A DNA stretch of 64,000 nt from Candidatus Saccharicenans sp. (GTDB lineage Bacteria; Acidobacteriota; Aminicenantia; Aminicenantales; Saccharicenantaceae). Location: contig JASEIU010000004.1 of the NCBI GenBank assembly GCA_030017715.1, positions 62,001 through 126,000 on the forward strand. Reading direction: 5' to 3'. The position numbers and the translations under genes were made by a program. The notes beneath the pieces are model-generated. The model did no database searches, was not told the DNA's origin, and saw only the letters and a program-made list of their open reading frames with translations. This document shows positions 18,163 to 27,940 of the stretch, piece by piece; positions within the stretch are counted from its first letter, which is position 1, and each line of letters opens with the position of its first letter.

Positions 18163-18282
18163 CTTTTTATTTTCTCGACTGTTTAGAGGTCATCTTTTAA
18201 GGCTTCTTATTGATTCACCAGGCGTGTCAGTTTTTATCCTGGATGAGGGATGATAGAATAATGACCGGGGAGAATGTCTGAT

Positions 18283-18311
18283 TTGACAAAGCCCCGAACG
18301 GGGGATAAATT
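18283..18311 (+). promoter_or_regulatory. Promoter with inverted repeat in the spacer (RsbRD_N-like gene)
   Basis: TTGACA (18283-18288) and TAAATT (18306-18311) are separated by 17 bp. The spacer contains CCCCG-AA-CGGGG (18292-18303), a possible operator. Transcription would start at or just before the ribosome site. Confidence 0.55.
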
Positions 18312-18328
18312 AATATCAGGAGGGGAAA

Positions 18329-18790
18329 GTGGAAAACATCAGGGCTGAAAAATATTTCCTTTCCCCCGTTTCCAAGAAGTTAATAGAAATCATCGAGAAA
18401 AACGCCGCCGAGCTTACCAGAGCTTACCTTCAGGACGTAAAAAAGCATCCCAGTATGCCGACCTACCAGTCTTTCCCCGAAAAGGAAGTCTATGACCGGG
18501 CCTACCTGGTCTTCAGTCAGCTCGGCCGCTGGATCTCCTTTGAGCTTGAATCGGACGAGATGAAAAAATACTGGGTGGAGCTGGGCAGGATAAGGCGGCA
18601 GGAAGGCTTTGCCCTGCCTGAGATTTTCCTGTCGCTCTGCCTGATCAGGAAAGAACTATGGACCAAGATTCAGGCTGAAGGGCTTCTGGACAATGCCCTT
18701 GACCTCTATCAGGCTCTTGAGCTATACAATCGGATCGTTACTTTTTTTGACCGGGCTCTTTATTATGCTATCATAGGCTATCACAGCTGA
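18329..18790 (+). CDS. RsbRD_N-like regulatory domain protein
   Basis: This 153-residue all-helical protein resembles the RsbT co-antagonist RsbRD N-terminal (non-haem globin-like) domain. Seen features are an N-terminal helix pair (KLIEIIEKNAAELTRAYLQD), a central segment around YDRAYLVFSQLGRWI, and the conserved stretch LGRIRRQEGFALPEIFLSLCLIRKELW. The start is GTG 18329, set by AGGAGGGG at 18318-18325. The STAS or kinase domain usually fused in stressosome proteins is absent, and no partner gene is nearby. Its role as a stand-alone sensor is inference. hemW follows after 33 bp and is probably cotranscribed. Confidence 0.65.
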   Translation: MENIRAEKYFLSPVSKKLIEIIEKNAAELTRAYLQDVKKHPSMPTYQSFPEKEVYDRAYLVFSQLGRWISFELESDEMKKYWVELGRIRRQEGFALPEIFLSLCLIRKELWTKIQAEGLLDNALDLYQALELYNRIVTFFDRALYYAIIGYHS

Positions 18791-18823
18791 CCGTCCCGTT
18801 AGTGCAACCAGGTTATTTGGCGG

Positions 18824-19999
18824 ATGGAAGTTTATTATAATCCTGTCGTTTGCCGACTGAATCAAGAACGTCGCCGGCGTAAGACCGGCCTTTATATCCA
18901 TTACCCTTTCTGCCAAACCAAATGCTCTTACTGTCATTTTGTCAGCTCCGGTTACGAACCGGAGAGTCACCGGCGCTGGCTGTCGGCGGCTCAGGACGAA
19001 ATCCGGCGGGCAGCGGGCTTATTTTCCGAACACCTTTTAATTGATACCGTTTATTTTGGCGGTGGAACTCCCTCCCTGCTGGGCCCGGATGAAGTCGGGT
19101 CTCTGCTGGCCTCAGTCAGGCAGAACTTTGAGGCGGAGCTCCGGGAGGTAACCCTGGAAGTTAATCCGGTCGCAGACCCGGAAAGAATCAAGGGCTGGCT
19201 TCAGGCCGGAGTCAGCAGGTTGAGTTTCGGGGTTCAGTCTTTTGATCCCGCCGTTCTGGAGGTTCTGGGACGGTTTTATCTTCCGGAAAAGGTAGCCAGG
19301 TTGCTGGAAGAGGCGAGGAGAGTCGGGACAGACAACATCAGCCTTGACCTGATGGCCGGGGTGCCGGGCGAGTCTGCCCGGACGATGGAGATTAACCTGA
19401 AGAATTTGCTCGAGCTGAAGCCGAATCATGTCTCGGTTTATCTTCTGGAAGAGCTGGAAACGGTGCCCTTTCGCACCATCTGGGAAAAAGCGCCGGTATC
19501 GGAAGAGGTTGCGGCCCGGGCCTACGAAGATTACCGTCTGAGGCTGGAAGCGGCCGGCTGGCTGCAGTATGAAATCGCCAATTTTTCGCAACCCGGATAT
19601 CAGTGCCGGCATAACCTGAAGTACTGGAGGTACCAGCCGTTCCTGGGGATTGGTCCTTCTGCTTCTTCTCATCTGGCTAATTTCCGCTGGACTAACCCGG
19701 TGAGTATGGATGCCTGGTTGACTGCCATTGCCTCCGGTAAACAAAGCTTTTCTGAATTTATGGAACTTAAGCCGGAGGAGGAGCTCAGGGAATGCCTGGC
19801 CTTCGGCCTGCGGTTGAGGGAAGGGGTTCTGCTGTCCGAACTCAAGTTGCATTTTCCCGGCCTTGATTTTTCTGCCTTTGAAACCAGGAGCAAACAGCTG
19901 GCAGCCGACGGCCTGTTGCAGGTTGATAATGGCCGGGTCAGGATCCGGACCGAAAAATTTCTCATAAGCAATTCGATTATCGGCGAATTGCTCTATTAA
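18824..19999 (+). CDS. hemW: Radical SAM heme chaperone HemW
   Basis: This 391-residue protein is of the HemN/HemW family. The motif is CQTKCSYCHF: three cluster cysteines followed by His-Phe, whereas true coproporphyrinogen oxidases have a fourth Cys, so HemW is the better name. Other motifs are YFGGGTPSLL, VSRLSFGVQSF and a C-terminal HemN_C domain (ECLAFGLRLREGV). HemW inserts haem into respiratory enzymes. The ATG at 18824 has only GGCGG directly in front, so the start is less certain, but the homology begins soon after. Confidence 0.9.
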   Translation: MEVYYNPVVCRLNQERRRRKTGLYIHYPFCQTKCSYCHFVSSGYEPESHRRWLSAAQDEIRRAAGLFSEHLLIDTVYFGGGTPSLLGPDEVGSLLASVRQNFEAELREVTLEVNPVADPERIKGWLQAGVSRLSFGVQSFDPAVLEVLGRFYLPEKVARLLEEARRVGTDNISLDLMAGVPGESARTMEINLKNLLELKPNHVSVYLLEELETVPFRTIWEKAPVSEEVAARAYEDYRLRLEAAGWLQYEIANFSQPGYQCRHNLKYWRYQPFLGIGPSASSHLANFRWTNPVSMDAWLTAIASGKQSFSEFMELKPEEELRECLAFGLRLREGVLLSELKLHFPGLDFSAFETRSKQLAADGLLQVDNGRVRIRTEKFLISNSIIGELLY

Positions 20000-20194
20000 A
20001 CGCGGCGTTGCCGGTTGCCGGGAACTCGCCTTCAGCTGAAGCCTGGCGAACAAATCGGAGTTCTCGCGGTAGTCTGCCCGGTCAGTCAAAATAATCCGGC
20101 CCCGGGCCTTTCCCGGGTTATTCCTGGAACCTTTCATGCTTGACAGGTGATTTTTGTCAGGTTCTCCGGCCTGATTTTTCCAGACCGGCTTTCG

Positions 20195-20206
20195 GACTTA
20201 TAAGTC
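20195..20206. promoter_or_regulatory. 12-bp perfect palindrome upstream of thioredoxin gene
   Basis: GACTTATAAGTC is a perfect palindrome whose centre (TATAAG, 20200-20205) could serve as a -10 box. A TTTTCC element lies 17 bp upstream. It is 50 bp before the thioredoxin start and might be an operator. Confidence 0.35.
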
Positions 20207-20256
20207 TTTTAATTTTTTGGCATTTATGATAAAAAATTTAAAAGATCTGGTCAAAA

Positions 20257-20697
20257 ATGGACAGCAGGAAAATTAAAGTCAGTTGTTTTCAATGCGGTCA
20301 GACTAATTACTTCCCGGAGGAGGCCGATTCAAAAACAGTTGTCTGCGGGCGCTGCCGGAATCCCTTACCCAGGCCAGGGGATGTGGTGGCCGTTAATTCG
20401 GTTCAGGCCATAAATCTGATCAAGCGGTCCAGTCTGCCGGTCCTGGTAGATTTTTATTCCGACTCCTGCGGGCCCTGCTTGCTGATGGCTCCGATTCTGG
20501 ACAGGCTGGCCCGGCGGCGGGCGGGGGAGCTAATGGTCATCAAGGTCGATGTGGAAAGATACCAGGACCTGGCCGCGCAACTGGGCATTACGGCCGTGCC
20601 CACTTTTATCGTTTTTTACAAAAACGCCGAACGGGGCCGGGTTTCCGGAGCCATGGGCGAGATGGATTTTTCTCTCTGGGTAGCCAGGCTGACTTAG
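20257..20697 (+). CDS. Thioredoxin with N-terminal zinc ribbon (TrxC/Trx2-like)
   Basis: This 146-residue protein has two CxxC pairs near the start (CFQC, CGRC) that form a zinc ribbon, then a thioredoxin fold with active site SCGPC and the cis-Pro segment ITAVPTFIVF. The usual Trp before CGPC is Ser here (YSDSCGPC), which may shift redox properties. The family reduces disulphides in the cytoplasm and is often linked to oxidative stress. No Shine-Dalgarno sequence is visible before the ATG; the region is very AT-rich. It is convergent with the VWFA-related gene with 9 bp between stop codons. Confidence 0.88.
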   Translation: MDSRKIKVSCFQCGQTNYFPEEADSKTVVCGRCRNPLPRPGDVVAVNSVQAINLIKRSSLPVLVDFYSDSCGPCLLMAPILDRLARRRAGELMVIKVDVERYQDLAAQLGITAVPTFIVFYKNAERGRVSGAMGEMDFSLWVARLT

Positions 20698-20706
20698 AGG
20701 GTTTTT

Positions 20707-21972
20707 TTATTCGGAAGACGCGGGAGGAAAATTTACCCGCCGGTATCTCACCTGGTAATCGCGGCCGTTCTTGACTGTGACCTGAACCTGGCTGGAGCTC
20801 AATTGCTCCGGTTGAGATTCTGAGCGGTAGTGGAGGAGATAATAGCTCGATATATTTTCGGCCGATTTCCGCAGGCCTTCCACCGGATTATAGGTGTTGT
20901 CGGCAATTCCTCCGGTCGCTCTGGCCGCTTCGCTTAAGGCCTCAAAAACATCTTCGGATTGCTCGTTCATCACCACCCCGCTGATGCGGACCGGTTTCTT
21001 ATCCAGGTAAACAAAATTGAAAACCGCTCCCGACTCAGCCAGAGCCCGGCTGACGGTTTCTTTGTCCAGTCTGGTTTCACGGCGGTAAAACTGGAAGAGC
21101 TCCATCAGGGTGTTGATTATGTGGGGATAATCCTGGTAGCTGGACATCATCAGGTCCAGGACTTTTGAGCTCAGTTCAGGGCGGAATTCTCGTTGATAGA
21201 AGAAGATGACGGTTTTCTGCCCCGGTATTTTTTCCAGCGACCGGGCAAAGGACAGAAATTTGTTCTGGTCGACCAGCCGGAGCCCGTCCAGCTTGACGAG
21301 CGTATCCTGATAGCGGGATAGTATATACTCAATGCCGAAATTGGTGGAGATGGAATCCGATTCGTTCTCTACCTCGGGATCGGCTCCCGTCGACTCCCCG
21401 CCGAAGGTGGCCAGGGTCCGGGTGATTTTTTTTAAGTCCCGCAGAACGGTGTTGTATTCGCGGCTGCCCTGAATGATATCAGCCCTCATGATATTTTGAA
21501 TTTCCTGATTGAGCTGAGATTTTGGCTTGCCTCTGAGAGTTTCAGGGTTAAAGCGATAGATCTTCAGGGGAGTGATCAGGGTCAGGGTGTCTCCGGGCTG
21601 AAAATAATTATTGACCAGAAGCCCGACCGCGTCGCCCAGTTTTTTATCGTAATCGCTGGCCTGGACGATGAGGAAATAGTTTTGGTGCAGGCTGACTTCC
21701 CGGGGCTTTTCTCCCAGGATTCTGGTCAATTTATTATTTTCCACCAGAAATATTGATTCTATCTGGCAGGCCCGGCCGGCTTCCAGAACTTCAAAGTCCT
21801 GGGGTCCGAGATTGCGAACAAAATTGTTTTTCTGGAGGACTCTAACGGCCACCGAAGAATAATCATCTTCACCCCTGGTGAGCAGCCCGGCCGCAGCTTG
21901 AAGATTCATCAGGATGACGGCCAGAGCCGCGGTTAATATGATAATAAAATAACGCCTGATTGCTGGCTTCAT
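20707..21972 (-). CDS. VWFA-related secreted protein (Acidobacteria-type)
   Basis: This is a 421-residue protein with a signal or anchor sequence (IIILTAALAVILMNLQAAAG) and a von Willebrand A-like fold. The order is an N-terminal beta segment (VAVRVLQKNNFVRNLGPQDFEVLEAG), a degenerate VWA core (YFLIVQASDYDKKLGDAVGLLV, with no clear DxSxS metal site), and a C-terminal YYLLHYR strand region. This layout matches the VWFA-related family common in Acidobacteriota; the function is unknown. It starts 64 bp after tRNA-Leu on the same strand. GGGAGGG precedes its ATG. Confidence 0.75.
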   Translation of the reverse strand: MKPAIRRYFIIILTAALAVILMNLQAAAGLLTRGEDDYSSVAVRVLQKNNFVRNLGPQDFEVLEAGRACQIESIFLVENNKLTRILGEKPREVSLHQNYFLIVQASDYDKKLGDAVGLLVNNYFQPGDTLTLITPLKIYRFNPETLRGKPKSQLNQEIQNIMRADIIQGSREYNTVLRDLKKITRTLATFGGESTGADPEVENESDSISTNFGIEYILSRYQDTLVKLDGLRLVDQNKFLSFARSLEKIPGQKTVIFFYQREFRPELSSKVLDLMMSSYQDYPHIINTLMELFQFYRRETRLDKETVSRALAESGAVFNFVYLDKKPVRISGVVMNEQSEDVFEALSEAARATGGIADNTYNPVEGLRKSAENISSYYLLHYRSESQPEQLSSSQVQVTVKNGRDYQVRYRRVNFPPASSE

Positions 21973-22036
21973 TATTTTCCCTCCCTGTGTCTGGAATCTT
22001 TTTTCGACAAATGTATTAACCGGTCAGCAAGAAGAA

Positions 22037-22124
22037 TGCCGAAGAGGGGACTCGAACCCCTACTCCCATTTTTGCGGGAACTAGCCCCTCAAGCTAGCGT
22101 GTCTGCCAATTCCACCACTTCGGC
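22037..22124 (-). tRNA. tRNA-Leu (anticodon GAG)
   Basis: An 88-nt class II tRNA on the minus strand. Acceptor GCCGAAG/CTTCGGC, anticodon stem CTAGC/GCTAG with loop TTGAGGG (GAG), long variable arm, T arm GGGG-TTCGAGT-CCCC. CCA is not encoded. It lies 18 bp downstream of secG, as leuU(GAG) does in E. coli. Confidence 0.95.
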
Positions 22125-22142
22125 ATTCCCGCTTTTCTTTAT

Positions 22143-22517
22143 TTATTTACGGCCTGATTCCTCTGATTTCTGCTCGGTTTTTTCGGCGCCGGAGGGAGGG
22201 GTCCCGGATTTCTGTTCCTGGGTAACAGGCCGGGTCTGGGTGGCAGCCGGCGTTTCCATAGCCGGAGCGTTCTTGACCACCGAGGAGGTTTTTCCGGAGA
22301 TCAACCAGAGGCCGAGTGAAGTTACCATGAACAAAATCGCACAGATGGTGGTAACCTTCCCCAGCAAGGTCTGAGCTCCCCTGGGGCCAAAGGCTGTCTG
22401 ACTGCCGGCGCCGCCGAAAGCTCCGGCCAGGTCAGCCGCTTTGCCGGATTGCAGCAGAACCGCCAGAATCAGCACAATGCAGATGATAACGTGAACCGTA
22501 ACCAATAAAGCTGTCAC
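22143..22517 (-). CDS. secG: Preprotein translocase subunit SecG
   Basis: This 124-residue inner-membrane protein has the SecG pattern: helix 1 ([21 protein letters not shown]), the conserved [13 protein letters not shown] loop, helix 2 ([18 protein letters not shown]), and a hydrophilic Lys/Glu/Pro tail. It stabilises the SecYEG export channel. It begins 1 bp after the tpiA stop codon in the gap-pgk-tpiA-secG operon, a common bacterial arrangement. Confidence 0.93.
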   Translation of the reverse strand: MTALLVTVHVIICIVLILAVLLQSGKAADLAGAFGGAGSQTAFGPRGAQTLLGKVTTICAILFMVTSLGLWLISGKTSSVVKNAPAMETPAATQTRPVTQEQKSGTPPSGAEKTEQKSEESGRK

Positions 22518-22518
22518 T

Positions 22519-23298
22519 TTAATCCCTCACTGCGCGGAGAGCCTCTCTGGCTATGGCCAGGAACGACTCAGCTTCGAGAGAAGCTCCGCCCACTAAAAAT
22601 CCATCAACGTCCTTCTCCCTGGCCAGGGAAAAGGCGTTGTTCGGTTTCACTGAACCGCCGTAAAGGATTATAGCACAATCAGCCACGGTTTTTCCATACC
22701 TTCCGGCGACCAGACTCCTGATAAAAGAATGGACCTCCTGGGCCTGTTCGGGGGAAGCATTGCGACCGGTGCCGATGGCCCAGATGGGCTCATAGGCCAG
22801 TACCACCCGGCTGAAGCTTGATTCATCCAGCGAGAAAACGCTTTTCTCGAGCTGGGTTCGGATTCTGGCCAGAGTCTGGTTGTTTTCTCTTTCCTCCAGG
22901 GTTTCCCCGATACAGACAATCGGATACAGGTCATGACCCAGAGCAGCCAGAGTCTTTTTCCGCACGGTCTCGTCCGTTTCTCCGAAGTGTTGTCTTCTTT
23001 CGGAGTGGCCGATGACCACGAACCGACAGCCCGCCTCCTTTAGCTGGAGGGGAGATATTTCTCCGGTAAAGGCGCCTTTTTCCTCCCAGAAGACATTCTG
23101 AGCGCCCACTTCCACCCCGGCAGCAGATATCGTTTTTCTGACTTCCTGAATGGCCGTGAAGGGAGGAATGAGAATTAAAGTGGCCTGGCTGACTTCGGGA
23201 AAACCCCTGACCACGGCTTCGGCCAGTTCTCTGGCCCCGGCTATGGTCTTGTGCATTTTCCAGTTTCCGGCGATGACCGGTTTCCTGAGTGTTTGCAT
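22519..23298 (-). CDS. tpiA: Triosephosphate isomerase
   Basis: This 259-residue TIM barrel interconverts dihydroxyacetone phosphate and glyceraldehyde 3-phosphate. Visible motifs are GNWKMHK (Lys), VIGHSERR (catalytic His), [11 protein letters not shown] (catalytic Glu, loop 6) and [10 protein letters not shown] (phosphate loop). It is the third gene of the glycolytic operon, 129 bp after pgk. Confidence 0.97.
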   Translation of the reverse strand: MQTLRKPVIAGNWKMHKTIAGARELAEAVVRGFPEVSQATLILIPPFTAIQEVRKTISAAGVEVGAQNVFWEEKGAFTGEISPLQLKEAGCRFVVIGHSERRQHFGETDETVRKKTLAALGHDLYPIVCIGETLEERENNQTLARIRTQLEKSVFSLDESSFSRVVLAYEPIWAIGTGRNASPEQAQEVHSFIRSLVAGRYGKTVADCAIILYGGSVKPNNAFSLAREKDVDGFLVGGASLEAESFLAIAREALRAVRD

Positions 23299-23318
23299 GT
23301 TATTTCCTTTTATTAAGA

Positions 23319-23403
23319 AAAAACCTGCCGCGGACCGGAATCCGGACCATCCGGAGTTCCGTTTCGCCCTGAAGGAATCAGGCCTGATATCCCGGGCCGC
23401 AGG
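23319..23403 (-). terminator. Weak terminator/attenuator candidate between pgk and tpiA
   Basis: On the minus strand ACCTGC and GCAGGT pair over a long loop that holds smaller hairpins (for example CCGGATGGTCCGG). Six U residues follow (23324-23319). It could lower tpiA-secG expression relative to gap-pgk. Confidence 0.35.
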
Positions 23404-23427
23404 TTCTCTCCGGCCTCAAACCGGTTC

Positions 23428-24615
23428 TTATTCCAGGGCCTCTATCCCCGGAAGCGTTCCGTAAGCCACAAACTCCAGCGAAGCTCCGCCGCCGGTAGAA
23501 ATGTGACTGATTTTTTCCGCCACTCCGGCTTTCTGAATGGCGGCAATGGAATCCCCGCCGCCGACCACCGACATGGCTCCGGACTCGGCTACGGCCGTGG
23601 CGATTTCCACCGTTCCGCGAGAGAAAGCTTCCACCTCGAACACTCCCAGCGGTCCGTTCCAGAAAATGGTCCGGGCCGACTTAATCTGCTGCCGGTATTC
23701 GGCAACAGTCCCGGGCCCGATATCCACGCCCACCAGGTCTTCCGGCAAAGGATAATTTTCGACGACCCCGGCCGCCTCGCGGCTGTCGACGGAAACAGCC
23801 AGGACATGGTCCAGGGGCAAAAGTAGCTTCACCCGGTTTTGTTCGGCCTTGTCCATTATCTGGCGGGCAATTTCCAGCTTATCTTCTTCCACCAGGGATT
23901 TCCCGACCCCTAACCCGCGGGCTTTAAGAAAGGTGTAGGCCATGGCTCCACCGATGAGCAGAGCATCGGCCTTGTTCACCAGGCTTTCCAGAACCGGGAT
24001 TTTGTCCTCGATCTTGGCCCCGCCCAGGATGGCCACAAACGGCTTTTCCGGCCGGTCGGTGATCTTTTTGAGATAATCAACTTCTTTTTTCAGAAGGTAC
24101 CCGGCCGCTTTTTCGGCCATAAACGAGGTTAGGCCGACCACCGAGGCGTGGGCCCGGTGACAGGAACCGAAGGCGTCGTTGACAAATACCTGACAGCCCT
24201 CGGCCAGCTTCCGGGAAAATTCCGGGTCGTTGTCGGTTTCCTGTTTGTAAAATCGGACATTTTCCAGGAGCAACAGCTCACCGGCCTTCAACCCGGATTT
24301 GAGTTTTTCCACTTCGGGTCCTATAACGTCGGGACTCATGATGATCTGTGTCCCGGGTAAAAGCTGGCGGAGGCGCGCCGCCGCCGGTCTTAAACTCATT
24401 TTGGGATTGAACTGGCCCCTGGGCCGCCCCAGGTGGGATGCTACCACCAGCCTGGCCCCTTTCTGTAGAAGGTATTTTATGGTCGGCAGCGAGGCCTTGA
24501 TTCTGGTATCATCGCGGATGTTAAGATTTTCGTCCAGGGGAACGTTAAAGTCCACCCGCAGGAAAACGGTCTTATCCTTGACTTCAATTTCTTCCAGGAA
24601 TTTCATTTTTGCCAC
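23428..24615 (-). CDS. pgk: Phosphoglycerate kinase
   Basis: This 395-residue glycolytic enzyme transfers phosphate from 1,3-bisphosphoglycerate to ADP. Conserved parts are [48 protein letters not shown], the nucleotide site [10 protein letters not shown] and the C-terminal [11 protein letters not shown] and [12 protein letters not shown]. It starts 9 bp after the gap stop codon, so the two are cotranscribed. Confidence 0.97.
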   Translation of the reverse strand: MAKMKFLEEIEVKDKTVFLRVDFNVPLDENLNIRDDTRIKASLPTIKYLLQKGARLVVASHLGRPRGQFNPKMSLRPAAARLRQLLPGTQIIMSPDVIGPEVEKLKSGLKAGELLLLENVRFYKQETDNDPEFSRKLAEGCQVFVNDAFGSCHRAHASVVGLTSFMAEKAAGYLLKKEVDYLKKITDRPEKPFVAILGGAKIEDKIPVLESLVNKADALLIGGAMAYTFLKARGLGVGKSLVEEDKLEIARQIMDKAEQNRVKLLLPLDHVLAVSVDSREAAGVVENYPLPEDLVGVDIGPGTVAEYRQQIKSARTIFWNGPLGVFEVEAFSRGTVEIATAVAESGAMSVVGGGDSIAAIQKAGVAEKISHISTGGGASLEFVAYGTLPGIEALE

Positions 24616-24624
24616 TCCCGGGGT

Positions 24625-25644
<1,020 letters not shown>

Positions 25645-25678
25645 TTAATTTGTTTGATTACCAGTTAGTGCTTATAAA

Positions 25679-25707
25679 AATCTATCATAGATAGTCAGCT
25701 TTGGCAA
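25679..25707 (-). promoter_or_regulatory. Candidate gap operon promoter with overlapping palindrome
   Basis: On the minus strand TTGCCA (25702-25707) and TAGATT (25679-25684) are 17 bp apart. A perfect inverted repeat ATCTAT-C-ATAGAT (25680-25692) overlaps the -10 box and is a possible operator. Confidence 0.45.
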
Positions 25708-25864
25708 CCGGTATCAGTGCGGCTGAAGCGGGTTCCCGTCAGACCGTCCGGTTCCGGCCTGACCGAACCGGGACCGGATCCGCACCGGTTACGAGCCGGG
25801 ACTGCCGGTGGCTTTCTCCCTGCTGATTTTTTATGATAATATTCTTTTAAGACCGAGGTGAACG

Positions 25865-27451
25865 ATGAAAATCCTGACTGCCCCCCAGATGAAAGAAATT
25901 GACCGGATAGCCATTGAAGAAATTGGCCTCCCGGGTCCAGTCCTGATGGAAAATGCCGGTCTGCAGGTTACGGCTGTCCTCAGGAATGAGCTGGGAGTGG
26001 AAGCCGGGATGAGAGTGGTGGTGGTAGCTGGCCGGGGGAACAACGGAGGAGACGGTCTGGTGGTGGCTCGCCACCTGCATAATCAGGGTGTCGACTGCCC
26101 GGTGCTGCTGGTCGCCAGAAGTTCGGAAGTCAGGGGTGATGCCGCCCTGAACCTTCAAATAGCCCGCAAGGTTGGTGTCCCGATAATTGAGGTCGGCGAC
26201 GAGGCCGACTGGAAAAGGGCCAGAAGAATCCTGTCGGAAACGCCGATAATTGTGGATGCCCTGTTTGGAACCGGTTTAAACAGTCCGCTCCAGGGGTTAT
26301 ATGCCAGGGTGGTCCGGGATATAAACGACTCGGGGGCCTTTGTGCTGGCAGTTGACATTCCGTCGGGGTTGTCCTCAGACAGCTTTGACCTGATCGGCCC
26401 CTGCGTCCGGGCCGACCTGACCGTCACTCTGGGGGCGCCGAAGGTGGCTCACCTTTTTCCGCCGGCTGAAGACTGGGTGGGGGAGCTGGTGGTGGCTGAT
26501 ATCAGTCTGCCGCCGTTTCTCTTTGAGCGACCGGGATTAAACCTGGAGTTAGTGGAACTGGAATCGCTGGGGCCGTACTTCCAGCCCAGAAACCGTAACA
26601 CCCACAAGGGCACTTACGGACACCTGCTGGTGATCGCCGGGTCGCGCGGCAAGACCGGAGCAGCGGCCATGGCCGGGCGAGCCGCTCTGAAAATGGGAGC
26701 TGGACTGGTAACCGTAGCCACGGCCGCAAGCTGCCTGCCGGCGGTGGCCAGAAGCATGCCCGAATTGATGACCGAGCCTCTGCCTGAAACCGACTCGGGC
26801 AGTATTTCCGAAGAGGCACTGGGACGGGCGATGGAATTGGTTAAAGGCAAGGATGCTCTGCTCTTAGGGCCGGGACTCTCCACCCATCTTGCGACCGCCA
26901 GCTTCGTTCTGAGGCTGATAGCGAAACTTAAAAGCTATAAGAATCCGGTGGTGATTGATGCCGACGGTCTTAACATCATGGCCTCCCGACCGGAAGTCCT
27001 GACGTCGCTTCCCGAAAAAACAGTTCTGACTCCTCACCCCGGGGAATTTTCCCGGCTGACGGGTCTGGATACCGCCGAAATTCTGAAGCAACGGCTAAAA
27101 ATTGTCCCGGAATTTGCCGGCCGGCATAGAGTCCATCTGGTCTTGAAGGGATACCGAACGCTGATCGCCTCTCCGGAGGGTAAGGTCATGGTCAACCCCA
27201 CCGGCAATCCGGGTATGGCTTCGGGCGGAACGGGCGATGTCCTGGCCGGTCTTCTGGCTTCGGAAGCGATGCAGGTTAAAAGCCTTCTTCAGGCTGCGGT
27301 TAATGCCGTTTTTATTCATGGGTTGAGCGGTGACCTGGCGGCAGAGAAAGTGGGTGAAAAAAGCCTGACCGCCACCGACCTGATCAGATTCCTGCCGGCC
27401 GCGGTCAGGTTTGTGGCCAGCGGTGGAGAAGATGACTCAGAGATCAGTTAA
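25865..27451 (+). CDS. nnr: Bifunctional NAD(P)HX epimerase/ADP-dependent NAD(P)HX dehydratase
   Basis: This 528-residue repair enzyme joins an NnrE domain (about 1-220; GRGNNGGDGLVVARHL, VDALFGTGLN) to an NnrD domain (about 230-520; GSRGKTGAAAMAGRAALK, LTPHPGEFSRL, NPTGNPGMASGGTGDVLAG). Together they restore hydrated NADH and NADPH. The start is ATG 25865, with GAGGTGAACG upstream. Its end overlaps the start of tsaE by 20 bp, implying translational coupling. nnr-tsaE adjacency is common in bacteria. Confidence 0.95.
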   Translation: MKILTAPQMKEIDRIAIEEIGLPGPVLMENAGLQVTAVLRNELGVEAGMRVVVVAGRGNNGGDGLVVARHLHNQGVDCPVLLVARSSEVRGDAALNLQIARKVGVPIIEVGDEADWKRARRILSETPIIVDALFGTGLNSPLQGLYARVVRDINDSGAFVLAVDIPSGLSSDSFDLIGPCVRADLTVTLGAPKVAHLFPPAEDWVGELVVADISLPPFLFERPGLNLELVELESLGPYFQPRNRNTHKGTYGHLLVIAGSRGKTGAAAMAGRAALKMGAGLVTVATAASCLPAVARSMPELMTEPLPETDSGSISEEALGRAMELVKGKDALLLGPGLSTHLATASFVLRLIAKLKSYKNPVVIDADGLNIMASRPEVLTSLPEKTVLTPHPGEFSRLTGLDTAEILKQRLKIVPEFAGRHRVHLVLKGYRTLIASPEGKVMVNPTGNPGMASGGTGDVLAGLLASEAMQVKSLLQAAVNAVFIHGLSGDLAAEKVGEKSLTATDLIRFLPAAVRFVASGGEDDSEIS

Positions 27452-27899
27452 CCTGGAGATCAGGACCGGCTCCGAAGAGGAGACCCGACAGATAGCCGAA
27501 AGGCTGGCCGGCCAGTTAATCGGGGATGAATTAATTCTTATTACCGGAGAACTGGGAGCCGGCAAGACCGTTTTTGTTCAGGGGCTGGCTTCCGGGCTGG
27601 GAGTCGAGGCGGTCGATTCGGTCTGCAGTCCCTCTTTTACTCTGATTAATCTCTACCGGGGTCGGGTGGACCTCATTCATGTCGACCTCTACCGGCTGGA
27701 AGACCCGGACCAGGTGGCCGACCTGGGGCTGGAAGATTACCTGGCCACCGGGGTCATGGCCGTGGAATGGGCGGAAAGGCTGCCTGAGGATTTCAGGGCT
27801 GGAAGAATGATTGAAATTTCCATTGCAGTTGAAGCCGATGACAGACGGTTGATCAAAATCAAAACTTCGGATGTTTACCTCAGCCTTGAGAATCACTAA
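27432..27899 (+). CDS. tsaE: tRNA t6A biosynthesis ATPase TsaE
   Basis: TsaE is the ATPase that works with TsaB and TsaD to make N6-threonylcarbamoyl-adenosine in tRNA. The P-loop is ITGELGAGKTVFVQGLA, followed by CSPSFTLINLY, HVDLYRLEDP and AVEWAERLP. I chose ATG 27432 (155 residues), preceded by GGAG at close range; TTG 27411 or GTG 27423 in the same frame are alternatives. It overlaps nnr. Confidence 0.93.
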   Translation: MTQRSVNLEIRTGSEEETRQIAERLAGQLIGDELILITGELGAGKTVFVQGLASGLGVEAVDSVCSPSFTLINLYRGRVDLIHVDLYRLEDPDQVADLGLEDYLATGVMAVEWAERLPEDFRAGRMIEISIAVEADDRRLIKIKTSDVYLSLENH

Positions 27900-27940
27900 A
27901 ATTAATAAACCGGTGCCAAATAATTGAACGAAAGGAAACA

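Noticed and set aside
19112-20137. 341-residue open frame antisense to hemW
   Set aside because: It covers a clearly real radical-SAM gene and shows no protein-like pattern of its own.
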